Source: Candidatus Saganbacteria bacterium
GTDB taxonomy: Bacteria > Margulisbacteria > WOR-1 > O2-12-FULL-45-9 > XYB2-FULL-48-7
Assembly: GCA_020051815.1 (NCBI GenBank)
Contig: JAGVQF010000095.1
Coordinates: 1 to 5,798, forward strand
Direction of reading: 5' to 3'
DNA: 5,798 nt
A model generated the notes under the pieces. The model was not told where the DNA came from. It made no database searches and was given only the letters and a program-made list of their open reading frames with translations. This document shows, one piece after another, positions 1 through 5,798 of this stretch. The position numbers and the translations under genes were made by a program. The first letter of the stretch is position 1; every line of letters starts with the position of its first letter.

Positions 1-472
1 AGCGGATGTAGTTATATGTAAGGCGGGAGCCGGCTGCCATCTCAAAAAGATCCATGATCCGCTCACGCTCACGGAAACAGTAGAGGAACGGCGTCACCGC
101 CCCCAGGTCGAGCGTAAAGGTCCCCAGCCAGACAAGGTGGCTGGCGATGCGGTTGAGCTCGCACATGATGACGCGGATATATTCGGCGCGCGGCGGCGGC
201 GTGATGCCCGCCAGTTTTTCGACCGGCAGGACCACCGCCAGGTTGTTGTTCATCGAGGCCAGATAATCGAGCCGGTCGACAAAAGGGATGATCTGGATGT
301 AGGCGCGGCTTTCCATCATCTTTTCGACGCCGCGGTGGAGGTAGCCCATGTCGGGGACCGCCTCTTTGATCACCTCGCCGTCGAGCGTAAGGATCAGGCG
401 CAGCACGCCGTGGGTCGAGGGATGCTGGGGCCCCATGCTCAACTGGAATTCTTCGGTTCGCAGGTCGCTCAT
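1..472 (-). CDS. nuoD: NADH-quinone oxidoreductase subunit D, N-terminal part (runs off window)
   Basis: This is the 49-kDa-type subunit of complex I, in the peripheral arm next to the quinone-binding cavity. I translated the minus strand from the ATG at 472-470 and read 157 codons without a stop to the window edge; the C-terminal part lies outside. Recognisable blocks are [12 protein letters not shown] (residues 14-25), [12 protein letters not shown] (43-54) and [12 protein letters not shown] (66-77). Aligned by these blocks to Thermus Nqo4, H21 and Y70 match the quinone-headgroup ligands His38 and Tyr87 (family knowledge; the alignment is mine). The start codon overlaps the nuoC stop by one base (TAATG) and no Shine-Dalgarno is visible, so translation is probably coupled to nuoC. 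It is a separate protein, not a NuoCD fusion. Family assignment is very secure. Confidence 0.96.
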   Translation of the reverse strand, partial: MSDLRTEEFQLSMGPQHPSTHGVLRLILTLDGEVIKEAVPDMGYLHRGVEKMMESRAYIQIIPFVDRLDYLASMNNNLAVVLPVEKLAGITPPPRAEYIRVIMCELNRIASHLVWLGTFTLDLGAVTPFLYCFRERERIMDLFEMAAGSRLTYNYIR

Positions 473-861
473 TATATCGTCACCGGTTTTTTGACCACGT
501 TCGGGTCGCTATAATCTTTTAAGAGTGGAAAACCTTTCCACTCCGGCGGCAGGAGAATGCGTCGCAGGTCTGGATGCCCCGTAAACTTGACGCCAAAGAG
601 GTCAAAGACTTCGCGTTCGTGCCAGTCGGCCGCCGGCCAAACCGAGATGACGGAACTTACCTCGGCCGCCTCACGCGGCAATTCAACTTTGAGCGTCAGG
701 GCCGCGTTTGTCGCCGTCGACTGCAGGCGATAGACCAGCTCGATAATATTTTTATCGGGATAGTCGACCGCGGTCAGGAAAGGCAGGTAGTCGTAAGTGT
801 GCTTGAGTTTTTCGCACTCTGAATAAAGCTGGTCTTTGTCTATTTTGCGCTCTTCGCTCAT
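472..861 (-). CDS. nuoC: NADH-quinone oxidoreductase subunit C (30-kDa type)
   Basis: Peripheral-arm subunit of complex I, which helps hold NuoB and NuoD together and carries no cofactor. The 129-residue product ends with the family signature: [16 protein letters not shown] (78-93), then [19 protein letters not shown] (95-113) and KDY (115-117). It is at the short end for a stand-alone NuoC, with a reduced N-terminal segment before the 30-kDa fold. The ATG at 861-859 overlaps the nuoB stop as ATGA. An AAAGGA-like element lies about 14 bases upstream, rather far, so coupling to nuoB is likely. The TAA stop shares a base with the nuoD ATG. It is the third gene of the nuoABCD run, and the unfused form is common outside enterobacteria. 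Confidence 0.95.
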   Translation of the reverse strand: MSEERKIDKDQLYSECEKLKHTYDYLPFLTAVDYPDKNIIELVYRLQSTATNAALTLKVELPREAAEVSSVISVWPAADWHEREVFDLFGVKFTGHPDLRRILLPPEWKGFPLLKDYSDPNVVKKPVTI

Positions 862-1364
862 CGCTTTAAGATACTTTCCTTTTTGATCTTTGCCTGGAGC
901 TTCATAAAGCCCTCGATCACCGCTTCGGGCCGCGGCGGGCAGCCGGGGACATAGACGTCGACCGGGATAATGTTATCCACACCTTTAACCGCCGAATAAG
1001 AATCGTAGTAAAAAGCGCCGCCGCTGATGGCACAGCTCCCCATCGCCAGCACGTAGCGCGGCTCAGACATTTGCTCGTAGAGTTTTTTGATGCGCGGCGC
1101 CATCTTGGCGGTGACGGTGCCGGCCACGATCATGAGATCGGTCTGGCGCGGCGAAGCGCGAAAGATCATGCCAAAGCGGTCGAGGTCAAAGCGCGAGGCG
1201 CCGGCCGCCATGATCCCCTCGATGGCGCAGCACTTGAGGCCGAAGAGCATGTACCAGAGCGAGTTGGCCCGCCCCCAGTTGAAGAGAGCGTCGGTCGAGG
1301 TGATTATTATGTTGCCGCCGGGGATCTTCTCCACGTAACGGAAGAGGTCTTTAGCTACATCCAC
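858..1364 (-). CDS. nuoB: NADH-quinone oxidoreductase subunit B (carries cluster N2)
   Basis: PSST-type subunit of complex I, holding the terminal [4Fe-4S] cluster N2 that passes electrons to quinone. The 168-residue product has all four expected ligands: the tandem pair C45-C46 in LKCCAIE, C111 in MGSCA, and C142 in [28 protein letters not shown] (55-73) and [10 protein letters not shown] (82-91) are also typical. The start is a GTG at 1364-1362, with a purine-rich GGAAAGGGG element just upstream (about 1372-1380). The nearby ATG, two codons' reach downstream in another frame, belongs to the last nuoA codon before its TAG stop. The gene overlaps nuoA by 10 bases and nuoC by 4 (ATGA). Length and ligands are complete, so the protein should be functional. 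Confidence 0.97.
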   Translation of the reverse strand: MDVAKDLFRYVEKIPGGNIIITSTDALFNWGRANSLWYMLFGLKCCAIEGIMAAGASRFDLDRFGMIFRASPRQTDLMIVAGTVTAKMAPRIKKLYEQMSEPRYVLAMGSCAISGGAFYYDSYSAVKGVDNIIPVDVYVPGCPPRPEAVIEGFMKLQAKIKKESILKR

Positions 1365-1699
1365 TCGAGCGCCCCTTTCCGCCAGATATAGGCCAAGCCC
1401 AAAACAAGCAGCAGCACAAAGATCAGGATCTCAAGAAAAGCCACGAGGCCGAAGGACTTCAAAACCAGCAAAGTCGGGGCAAGGAAGATGACTTCAACGT
1501 CAAAGATGACAAAAGCGAGAGCGAAGAGATAATAGCGGGGGTTAAACTGTATCCAGGCGCCAGCAATAGGTTCCTCGCCGCACTCATAGGTCGAGAGTTT
1601 GGCGGCCGACGGCTTGTGAGGAGCGATCAACCACGAAGTGACGAACGCGCCAACAACAAAAAGGACACCGACTGTGAAAAATATTACAAAGTCAACCAT
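1355..1699 (-). CDS. nuoA: NADH-quinone oxidoreductase subunit A (membrane subunit)
   Basis: Small membrane subunit of complex I, next to NuoH and the quinone cavity. From the ATG at 1699-1697 it is 114 residues with three hydrophobic helices (about 3-25, 56-78, 84-104). The first loop carries the conserved YECGEEP (38-44); [19 protein letters not shown] (52-70) starts helix 2, with the acidic residues expected there. A TTG two codons upstream (1705-1703) is in frame, but the predicted transcription start falls at about 1702-1703, so ATG is preferred. No Shine-Dalgarno is present. With only three or four bases of predicted leader, the message is probably near-leaderless. It is the first gene of the operon and overlaps nuoB by 10 bases. 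Confidence 0.95.
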   Translation of the reverse strand: MVDFVIFFTVGVLFVVGAFVTSWLIAPHKPSAAKLSTYECGEEPIAGAWIQFNPRYYLFALAFVIFDVEVIFLAPTLLVLKSFGLVAFLEILIFVLLLVLGLAYIWRKGALEWM

Positions 1700-1709
1700 T
1701 GTCAAAAAT

Positions 1710-1738
1710 ATTTTAGCAAAATTTAGGCGGGTTGTCTA
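1710..1738 (-). promoter_or_regulatory. Predicted sigma70-type promoter of the nuo operon
   Basis: Reading the minus strand, TAGACA (1738-1733) is followed after 17 bases by TAAAAT (1715-1710), preceded by TGC so that it forms an extended -10 (TGnTAAAAT). The expected transcription start, about seven bases on, is near 1702-1703, only three or four bases before the nuoA ATG. Consensus match and spacing are good. It is back to back with the kinase promoter. No operator-like inverted repeat was recognised between the two. Confidence 0.72.
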
Positions 1739-1763
1739 CTTGCGCTGATAAAAAAGAATTGCC

Positions 1764-1794
1764 TTGACTAATTTTCAGCATTATTGTGTATAAT
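1764..1794 (+). promoter_or_regulatory. Predicted sigma70-type promoter of the histidine kinase
   Basis: TTGACT (1764-1769) is followed by a perfect TATAAT (1789-1794) with a 19-base spacer, slightly longer than ideal. The expected start site, six or seven bases after the -10, coincides with the ATG at 1801, so the transcript could begin at that ATG with no leader. This places the whole C12 tract inside the transcribed region, so tract length would act mainly on translation rather than on promoter spacing. Confidence 0.65.
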
Positions 1795-1800
1795 AGGCAT

Positions 1801-1848
1801 ATGTCAAAACTTCGATCGCAAGCCAATACCCCCCCCCCCCAGAAATGA
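1801..1848 (+). CDS. Possible 15-codon upstream reading frame through the C tract
   Basis: An ATG at the predicted transcription start opens a frame encoding MSKLRSQANTPPPQK, ending at TGA 1846-1848. That stop overlaps the kinase ATG (1845-1847) as ATGA. As written it could act as a leaderless leader peptide whose termination lets ribosomes restart on the kinase, which has no Shine-Dalgarno of its own. With 13 Cs the same ATG would read straight into the kinase and add 15 residues. With 11 Cs it would run out of frame and stop at about 1943. Translation is unproven; alternatively this is the true N-terminus of the kinase, broken by a one-base error in the tract. Confidence 0.4.
   Translation: MSKLRSQANTPPPQK
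1829..1840. repeat. Homopolymer of 12 C residues before the kinase start
   Basis: Twelve uninterrupted C residues lie four bases before the kinase ATG, where a ribosome binding site would normally be. Tracts this long are prone to polymerase slippage in cells and to miscounting in sequencing. It is the only homopolymer of this length I see in the window. Confidence 0.97.
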
Positions 1849-3656
1849 AAATCAGCATTTTCTGGCCCTTGGGCTCGTTTCTTTTCCCCTTTCTGGGTTT
1901 CGTCTTCCTGCTTTTCAGCGGACTCGGCGAGAAGCAATTCTATAACCCCATAATCCATGGAATAGTACTGTCGTTTGCTTCTGGTTTTGCACTTTATATT
2001 TCTTTCACCGCTTACCGCGGTTATAACAGGAACCGCGACCCAAAAGTCTTGGGCATTGCCCTGGCCTTTTTCGCCTTCGGTTTTATCTTCCTGCTCCACG
2101 GGATGACGCCACTCTCCCCTTTATACAGCGAGGATTTTTTCGACGTCACCGAACATTACGGTTTATTCATTGGCTCGCTGCTGTTATTATCTTCTATTCT
2201 ACCGCTTCAGAAATTCAGCGGCGCAATTTACCTGATAAAACAAAAAATATTCCGGGGACTGGTGATCGGGCTTTTGCTTGCTACTGTTCTCCTTGTTTCA
2301 TTACCCGCCTTGACTAAATCTTTAGAGGCCACGATCAATATCCCTATTGGATTGACCGGGCTTTTATTTTTCATTTCACTTATTTCTCTCTTGCGGAAAT
2401 ATCGAGAGGGCCCCGGGACCTTATCCTTCTACCTTATCCTGGCTTTTGCCGTTCTGATCAATTCCGGCCTTATTCCTTTTTTCTATAAGGAATGGGATTT
2501 CCTCTGGTGGCACTTCCATCTGGTTATCCTTCTGGGCTTTGTTCTTATTCTAAGGGGGTTGGAATTTTCGCAGCTAGAAGAAGACCAAAATACTTTTGCC
2601 GCAGCGATTGAACAAACCGACGATCTGGTGATCATTACCAATAGAGAGGGAATCATTGAATATGTCAATCCCGCCTTCGAAAAGTTTACCGGCTTTAGCA
2701 AAGCGGAAGTCATTGGGAAGAAACCAAGCATTGCAAGCTCGGGCATCCAAGATAAGCAGTTCTATGAGGGTCTCTGGAAAACAGTTCTCTCCGGCAGTGT
2801 TTTTCGCGCGCAACTAACAAACCGGAAAAGAAATGGGGAGCTTTATGTTGAAGATCAGACCTTAACCCCCATTAAGGATGCTTACGGAAATGTTATCCGC
2901 TTTTTATCTATCGGCAAGGATATAACCGAACACAAAAAAGCAGAGGAAGCGCTCGAAAGAGCGGACCACATGAAAACCGAATTCATGTCCATGATCTCCC
3001 ACGAACTTCGCACTCCATTAACGCCGATCAATGGTTACTTACAACTTCTGCTCCAGAATAAGATGGGCAACCTGAACGATGAGCAAGCAAATGCCCTGAC
3101 TATTATTCAGAAACAGAGTACACATCTTCTCACAATAATTGACAGCATTTTGGATCTAAGCCGTCTGGAACAAGGGAAATTCTCCGAGCTCAAGAAAGAA
3201 CCATTGCAGCTTAATAAAATTGTCGGGGACACGGCGGAATGCCTGGCTGAAGACTTTGCCGGCAAACAGATCTCAATAAAATTTGACTTGTCAGATAAGT
3301 CGCCGGTCATTTTTGGCGATGAAGATCAATTGGGAAGAGTTATTGACAATTTGCTTGGCAACGCACTAAAGTTTACGCCCAAAGGCGGCACGGTCACCAT
3401 AAAAACAGAACCGGTCGACAGCGGTCTTCGAGTTGAAGTTGCCGACAACGGAGTTGGGATTGCTCCAGAAAACCTGGAGAGGGTATTTGAGAAATTTTTT
3501 CAGGTGGACAGCTCATACACCCGCACTGCCGGCGGCATTGGCGTGGGGCTAACCATCGCCAGGAAAATCGTCGAGGCACATGGCGGCAAGCTCTGGGCGG
3601 AAAGTGAGGGGGTGGGGAAAGGCTCAAAATTTATTTTTACTCTGCCGATTACTTAG
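1845..3656 (+). CDS. Orphan membrane histidine kinase: multi-TM sensor, PAS, HisKA, HATPase_c
   Basis: A 603-residue hybrid-free sensor kinase. Residues 1-238 form about eight hydrophobic segments (roughly 5-27, 36-56, 69-88, 105-121, 136-155, 165-184, 193-213, 218-237) and match no sensor family I can name. They carry histidines at or near membrane boundaries: H38, H85, H104, H223, H225. A PAS domain with its C-terminal motif follows (about 250-365; ITNREGIIEYVNPAFEKFTG at 264-283). HisKA has the phosphoacceptor H386 in ISHELRTP. The ATPase domain shows the N box (DNLLGNALKF, 501-510), G1 (DNGVGIAP, 534-541), F box (FEKFF, 548-552) and G2 (GGIGVGLTI, 563-571), so it should be active. No receiver domain or response regulator is nearby; the partner is unknown. 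The start lacks a Shine-Dalgarno, and no other in-frame start lies between it and the upstream TAG at 1794. The gene is A+T-richer than most neighbours and overlaps the opposing gene's 3' end by 8 bases. Confidence 0.93.
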   Translation: MKISIFWPLGSFLFPFLGFVFLLFSGLGEKQFYNPIIHGIVLSFASGFALYISFTAYRGYNRNRDPKVLGIALAFFAFGFIFLLHGMTPLSPLYSEDFFDVTEHYGLFIGSLLLLSSILPLQKFSGAIYLIKQKIFRGLVIGLLLATVLLVSLPALTKSLEATINIPIGLTGLLFFISLISLLRKYREGPGTLSFYLILAFAVLINSGLIPFFYKEWDFLWWHFHLVILLGFVLILRGLEFSQLEEDQNTFAAAIEQTDDLVIITNREGIIEYVNPAFEKFTGFSKAEVIGKKPSIASSGIQDKQFYEGLWKTVLSGSVFRAQLTNRKRNGELYVEDQTLTPIKDAYGNVIRFLSIGKDITEHKKAEEALERADHMKTEFMSMISHELRTPLTPINGYLQLLLQNKMGNLNDEQANALTIIQKQSTHLLTIIDSILDLSRLEQGKFSELKKEPLQLNKIVGDTAECLAEDFAGKQISIKFDLSDKSPVIFGDEDQLGRVIDNLLGNALKFTPKGGTVTIKTEPVDSGLRVEVADNGVGIAPENLERVFEKFFQVDSSYTRTAGGIGVGLTIARKIVEAHGGKLWAESEGVGKGSKFIFTLPIT

Positions 3657-4161
3657 GCCTGCGCTTATAGAGTGCGGACAGTCGGCGGTACTTCCCGGCC
3701 CAAAAGAGGTTCTTCTTGATCTCGGCCGGCTTGAGCTTTCTGACAACTTTGGCCGGCACGCCCATGACCAGCACACCCTTGGGCACCTTTGTCCCCGGAG
3801 GGACCAGCGCCCCCGCCGCTACGACCGAGCCCTCCCCGATCACCGCGCCATTGAGAATGATCGCCCCCATGCCTATGAGAGCCCCTCTTTTAATAGTACA
3901 GGCGTGGAGAATGGCGCCGTGGCCGACGTCGACATTGTCTTCGAGCCTGACGCCGCGCTCGTCTTCGAGATGAAGGAGACAGCCATCCTGAATATTGACG
4001 CTGCGGCCGATAGTAATTTTATTGATGTCGGCGCGCAGAACGCTGTTATACCAGACGCTTGAGCCCGCCCCGATCGTAACCGCGCCGATCAGCCGCGCTC
4101 CCGGGGCAATAAAGGCCGAAGGATGGATCTTCGGTTTGTTTTTAATGTATTTGCCGATCAT
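3649..4161 (-). CDS. Gamma-class carbonic anhydrase-like protein (left-handed beta-helix)
   Basis: A 170-residue hexapeptide-repeat protein of the gamma carbonic anhydrase / YrdA / PaaY group, expected to be a cytosolic trimer with metal sites between subunits. Repeating I/V-G turns run through about residues 18-140 (e.g. AVTIGAGSSVWYNSVLRAD). The three family metal ligands are present: H64 in CLLHLED, and H81 and H86 in VGHGAILHA. The C-terminus is a helix (about 145-165) followed by a basic tail. The ATG at 4161-4159 overlaps the DsrE-like gene's stop as ATGA, which decides the start; a longer reading from TTG at 4194 would lie inside that gene. Many family members have no measured carbonic anhydrase activity, so CO2 hydration is possible but unproven. 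Its last codons overlap the kinase gene's end by 8 bases, tail to tail. Confidence 0.9.
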   Translation of the reverse strand: MIGKYIKNKPKIHPSAFIAPGARLIGAVTIGAGSSVWYNSVLRADINKITIGRSVNIQDGCLLHLEDERGVRLEDNVDVGHGAILHACTIKRGALIGMGAIILNGAVIGEGSVVAAGALVPPGTKVPKGVLVMGVPAKVVRKLKPAEIKKNLFWAGKYRRLSALYKRRPK

Positions 4162-4508
4162 AATGAAATTACTTTCGCGCTTTCGGTCGTCCAACGGGCC
4201 AGATCAAGCATCTTGCCGACAATTACTCCTTCAACCAATTCCTCTTCTTTCAGCCCCCGGGAATGAATGCACGTGCCGCAAGCCCTCACCTCGCTACCCA
4301 ATGCGATCAATTCCGCTAACATCTGCTCCAGGTTGTAATAGCCGGTCGGCGTCTGCTGTCCGGCCTTGGCTAAGCTCACGGCATCGCCCATCAGAAAAAT
4401 ATTGACCGCCTGCTTGCCGGCGATCAGGGCTTTGGCCAGCCGCAAAGCATTCCAAGGTTTTTCAGTCCCATAAGGGGCATCGTTAATAATGATAGTGATA
4501 TCTGCCAT
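4158..4508 (-). CDS. DsrE/DsrF-family small sulfur-relay-like protein
   Basis: A 116-residue soluble protein of the DsrE/F/TusD type, a small alpha/beta fold known from sulfur-transfer relays and putative peroxiredoxin-like proteins. Typical blocks are ITIIINDAPYGTEKPWNALR (5-24), VNIFLMGDAV (35-44) and a CGTC motif at 77-80, with two cysteines that could carry a persulfide or form a disulfide; KVISL closes the last strand. The start is the ATG at 4508-4506, because an AAGAGGAG Shine-Dalgarno lies nine bases upstream; the in-frame TTG at 4517 directly abuts that element and is unlikely. It follows the flavoprotein gene with a 26-base gap and overlaps the carbonic anhydrase-like gene by 4 bases. 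A role in moving sulfur to or from the upstream oxidoreductase is inferred from context. Confidence 0.88.
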   Translation of the reverse strand: MADITIIINDAPYGTEKPWNALRLAKALIAGKQAVNIFLMGDAVSLAKAGQQTPTGYYNLEQMLAELIALGSEVRACGTCIHSRGLKEEELVEGVIVGKMLDLARWTTESAKVISL

Positions 4509-4517
4509 CCTGGCCAA

Positions 4518-4525
4518 CTCCTCTT
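4518..4525 (-). promoter_or_regulatory. Strong Shine-Dalgarno of the DsrE-like gene
   Basis: AAGAGGAG on the minus strand, nine bases before the ATG at 4508. It decides the start of the DsrE-like gene. It also shows that internal genes here can use a Shine-Dalgarno, in contrast to nuoA and the kinase, which lack one. Confidence 0.8.
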
Positions 4526-4534
4526 AATGATAAC

Positions 4535-5683
4535 TCAAAACCACTTCCAGAACCACCATTTTTCAAAAAGGATTTTCGCCCAATGCCAGAGCTTTAAAGG
4601 GAAAAGCATCGTAACTTTCGGGTCGGGCACGCCGTAAAAATCCCCGAAAGCCAGACCTGCCCGGCCGCCGCCGACTTCAAGAAAACATGAGCCGCCGCCT
4701 TTGAAGCTATCGGTCGGTATTTTGCCGCTGATCTCTTCGGCGATGCGCTTGGCCGCGACCTCCGCTTCAAAATGGGCAAAGACGCCCGCTTTGGGCAGCG
4801 CCTTCCCGTTCAAGAGTTTAACGCCGGTGATATCGCCAATAGCAAAAACGCCCGGTGTTTTTGTCGCCAGAGTATTGGCATTGATCGGCAGCCAGCCGGT
4901 CTCGCCTAAAAGGCCAGCCTCTTTTATGACGTCCGGCGCTTTGTGCGGCGGCACAATTAGGAGCAGGTCAAAATTATGTTTTTCCCCATTTTCGAAAACG
5001 ATCTCTTTTTTTGCTTCATCAACCGAGGTCAACTTGTATTTGGGCAAGTACTTTATGTCCTGGGCTTCGATCATGGCCCGGACAGCCGCGCCAATTTTCA
5101 CCCCGGCCACCGGCATCGGCTGGTCCTCAACGGTGAACAGCCGCAGGTCCACTTTATCCCGAATGCTTTTTTTCCTGAAGATATCGTTTAAGATCATCGC
5201 CGCTTCGTATGGCGCGGCCGGACAGCGAAAGGGGGCACCCGCCACCACGACAAAAACTTTCCCGCCGGTAAAAGTTTTCAGCTTTTCTTTGGCCGCCAGT
5301 ATGCCGGACAGCTCAAAGAGCGAGCGCTCCGGGGCCAGGCCGGGCAGTGCGGCATAATTCAATTCAGCGCCCAGGGCGATGACAAGATAATCGTAGGAGA
5401 AGCTCTCTCCCCCGGCCAGCACCTTCTTTCCGGCCAGGTCGATCTTTTGGACCGCGGCCTGCCGGAAAATAATGCCTCTGCGGTTCAGCCGGTCCAATCT
5501 TTTGACGATCTGGGCCGGCGTCCGGCCGCCATCCAATACCCAGAGCAGTGACGGATAAAAGAAATGGTCCTGACTTCTATCGATCAGGATAATTTTGTGT
5601 TCGGCCGGCAGTTTGGCGCGCAATTTATTTGCCGCCACTACCCCGCCCATGCCGCCGCCCAGGATCAAAACTGTCTTCCCCAT
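4535..5683 (-). CDS. Sulfide:quinone oxidoreductase-like FAD-dependent oxidoreductase
   Basis: A 382-residue flavoprotein of the pyridine nucleotide-disulfide oxidoreductase superfamily, in the sulfide:quinone reductase / flavocytochrome c sulfide dehydrogenase group. The FAD-binding GGGMGG is at 9-14, with the acidic strand end at D35; DYLVIALGAEL is at 98-108 and the second FAD motif FAIGDIT at 280-286. C154 (PFRCPAAPYEAA) and C333 (GSCFLEVGGGRAG) match the redox-active cysteine pair. The additional cysteine found near residue 125 in classical SQRs is absent, so the reaction may differ (type unresolved). The tail LWHWAKILFEKWWFWKWF has six Trp and probably anchors the protein on the membrane, next to quinone. 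The start is ATG with AAGGGGG seven bases upstream (5697-5691). It begins two bases after the preceding gene's stop and leads the DsrE-like and carbonic anhydrase-like genes. Confidence 0.88.
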   Translation of the reverse strand: MGKTVLILGGGMGGVVAANKLRAKLPAEHKIILIDRSQDHFFYPSLLWVLDGGRTPAQIVKRLDRLNRRGIIFRQAAVQKIDLAGKKVLAGGESFSYDYLVIALGAELNYAALPGLAPERSLFELSGILAAKEKLKTFTGGKVFVVVAGAPFRCPAAPYEAAMILNDIFRKKSIRDKVDLRLFTVEDQPMPVAGVKIGAAVRAMIEAQDIKYLPKYKLTSVDEAKKEIVFENGEKHNFDLLLIVPPHKAPDVIKEAGLLGETGWLPINANTLATKTPGVFAIGDITGVKLLNGKALPKAGVFAHFEAEVAAKRIAEEISGKIPTDSFKGGGSCFLEVGGGRAGLAFGDFYGVPDPKVTMLFPLKLWHWAKILFEKWWFWKWF

Positions 5684-5685
5684 AA

Positions 5686-5798
5686 TTATTCCCCCTTCTG
5701 TTTTAAGATCGGCTGCAATTCGGCCAGCGCAGATTCGACCAGGCCGGCGCAGAACTCTTTTCTCTCCTGGCTCTGAAAGTCGTATTTCCTGGTCAGGA
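5686..5798 (-). CDS. C-terminal end of an unidentified gene
   Basis: The minus strand gives 36 codons, open to the window edge and ending in TAA at 5688-5686, two bases before the flavoprotein ATG. The visible tail is charged and looks helical (starting LTRKYDFQ, one Cys at residue 16 of the fragment, ending PILKQKGE). I do not recognise a family. The tight spacing implies the same operon as the flavoprotein. The flavoprotein's Shine-Dalgarno lies inside its last codons, and the clean codon flow up to the stop supports a real gene rather than chance. Confidence 0.7.
   Translation of the reverse strand, partial: LTRKYDFQSQERKEFCAGLVESALAELQPILKQKGE

Noticed and set aside
137..514. Plus-strand open frame of 125 codons opposite nuoD
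   Set aside because: It lies wholly opposite nuoD and the end of nuoC, which have clear family motifs; its product has biased composition and no recognisable domain.
1700..1844. Possible riboswitch or small RNA in the divergent intergenic region
   Set aside because: The predicted leaders are almost absent and I see no conserved RNA fold; the region is accounted for by two promoters and the C-tract leader.
1713..2099. Minus-strand open frame of 128 codons across the divergent promoter region
   Set aside because: It lies opposite the kinase transmembrane region and covers both promoters. Its product is low-complexity and charged and resembles no family; it is a shadow of the kinase gene.
3580..4062. 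Plus-strand open frame bridging the kinase end and the carbonic anhydrase-like gene
   Set aside because: It overlaps two well-supported genes in other frames and has no recognisable product.
4162..4194. Longer carbonic anhydrase-like start at TTG 4194
   Set aside because: It would add 11 residues inside the DsrE-like gene; the ATG at 4161 forms a standard ATGA overlap and fits the family's N-terminus.
4701..5357. Plus-strand open frame of 218 codons opposite the flavoprotein
   Set aside because: It is long only because of G+C-rich codon bias on the other strand. The flavoprotein in the minus strand has FAD motifs and the catalytic cysteines, and this frame shows no domain.

Overview
This is bacterial chromosomal DNA: two compact minus-strand gene clusters with a single plus-strand gene between them. 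The minus-strand genes are packed with 1 to 10 base overlaps or very short gaps. The sequence does not let me name the lineage. Both recognisable promoters place the start codon at, or within a few bases of, the expected transcription start, so leaderless or near-leaderless transcripts may be normal in this organism.

Bases 1-1699 (minus strand) hold the head of a respiratory complex I operon, nuoA-nuoB-nuoC-nuoD. nuoD runs off the window edge with 157 codons present. NuoC and NuoD are separate proteins, unlike the fused NuoCD of E. coli. A good sigma70-type promoter lies just upstream of nuoA.

Bases 1700-1844 are a divergent promoter region. The plus-strand promoter drives an orphan membrane histidine kinase (1845-3656) with about eight transmembrane segments, one PAS domain, HisKA and HATPase_c. 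Twelve consecutive C residues sit directly before the kinase start codon. An upstream ATG at the predicted transcription start opens a 15-codon reading frame through the C tract, ending in an ATGA overlap with the kinase start. One extra C would fuse this frame to the kinase. This is the most unusual feature of the window: a candidate slippage or phase-variation switch, or else a base-count error in the assembly.

Bases 3649-5798 (minus strand) hold a second tight cluster. In transcription order it contains the tail of an unidentified gene, a sulfide:quinone oxidoreductase-like flavoprotein with a Trp-rich C-terminus, a DsrE-family small protein with a CGTC motif, and a gamma-class carbonic anhydrase-like protein. 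The last two overlap by ATGA. The content suggests sulfur or quinone redox chemistry at the membrane next to complex I genes, but the substrate cannot be read from the sequence.

The kinase gene looks clearly lower in G+C than most of the flanking operons and breaks their common strand orientation, which suggests separate acquisition. No RNA genes, CRISPR arrays, insertion sequences or clear intrinsic terminators were seen.
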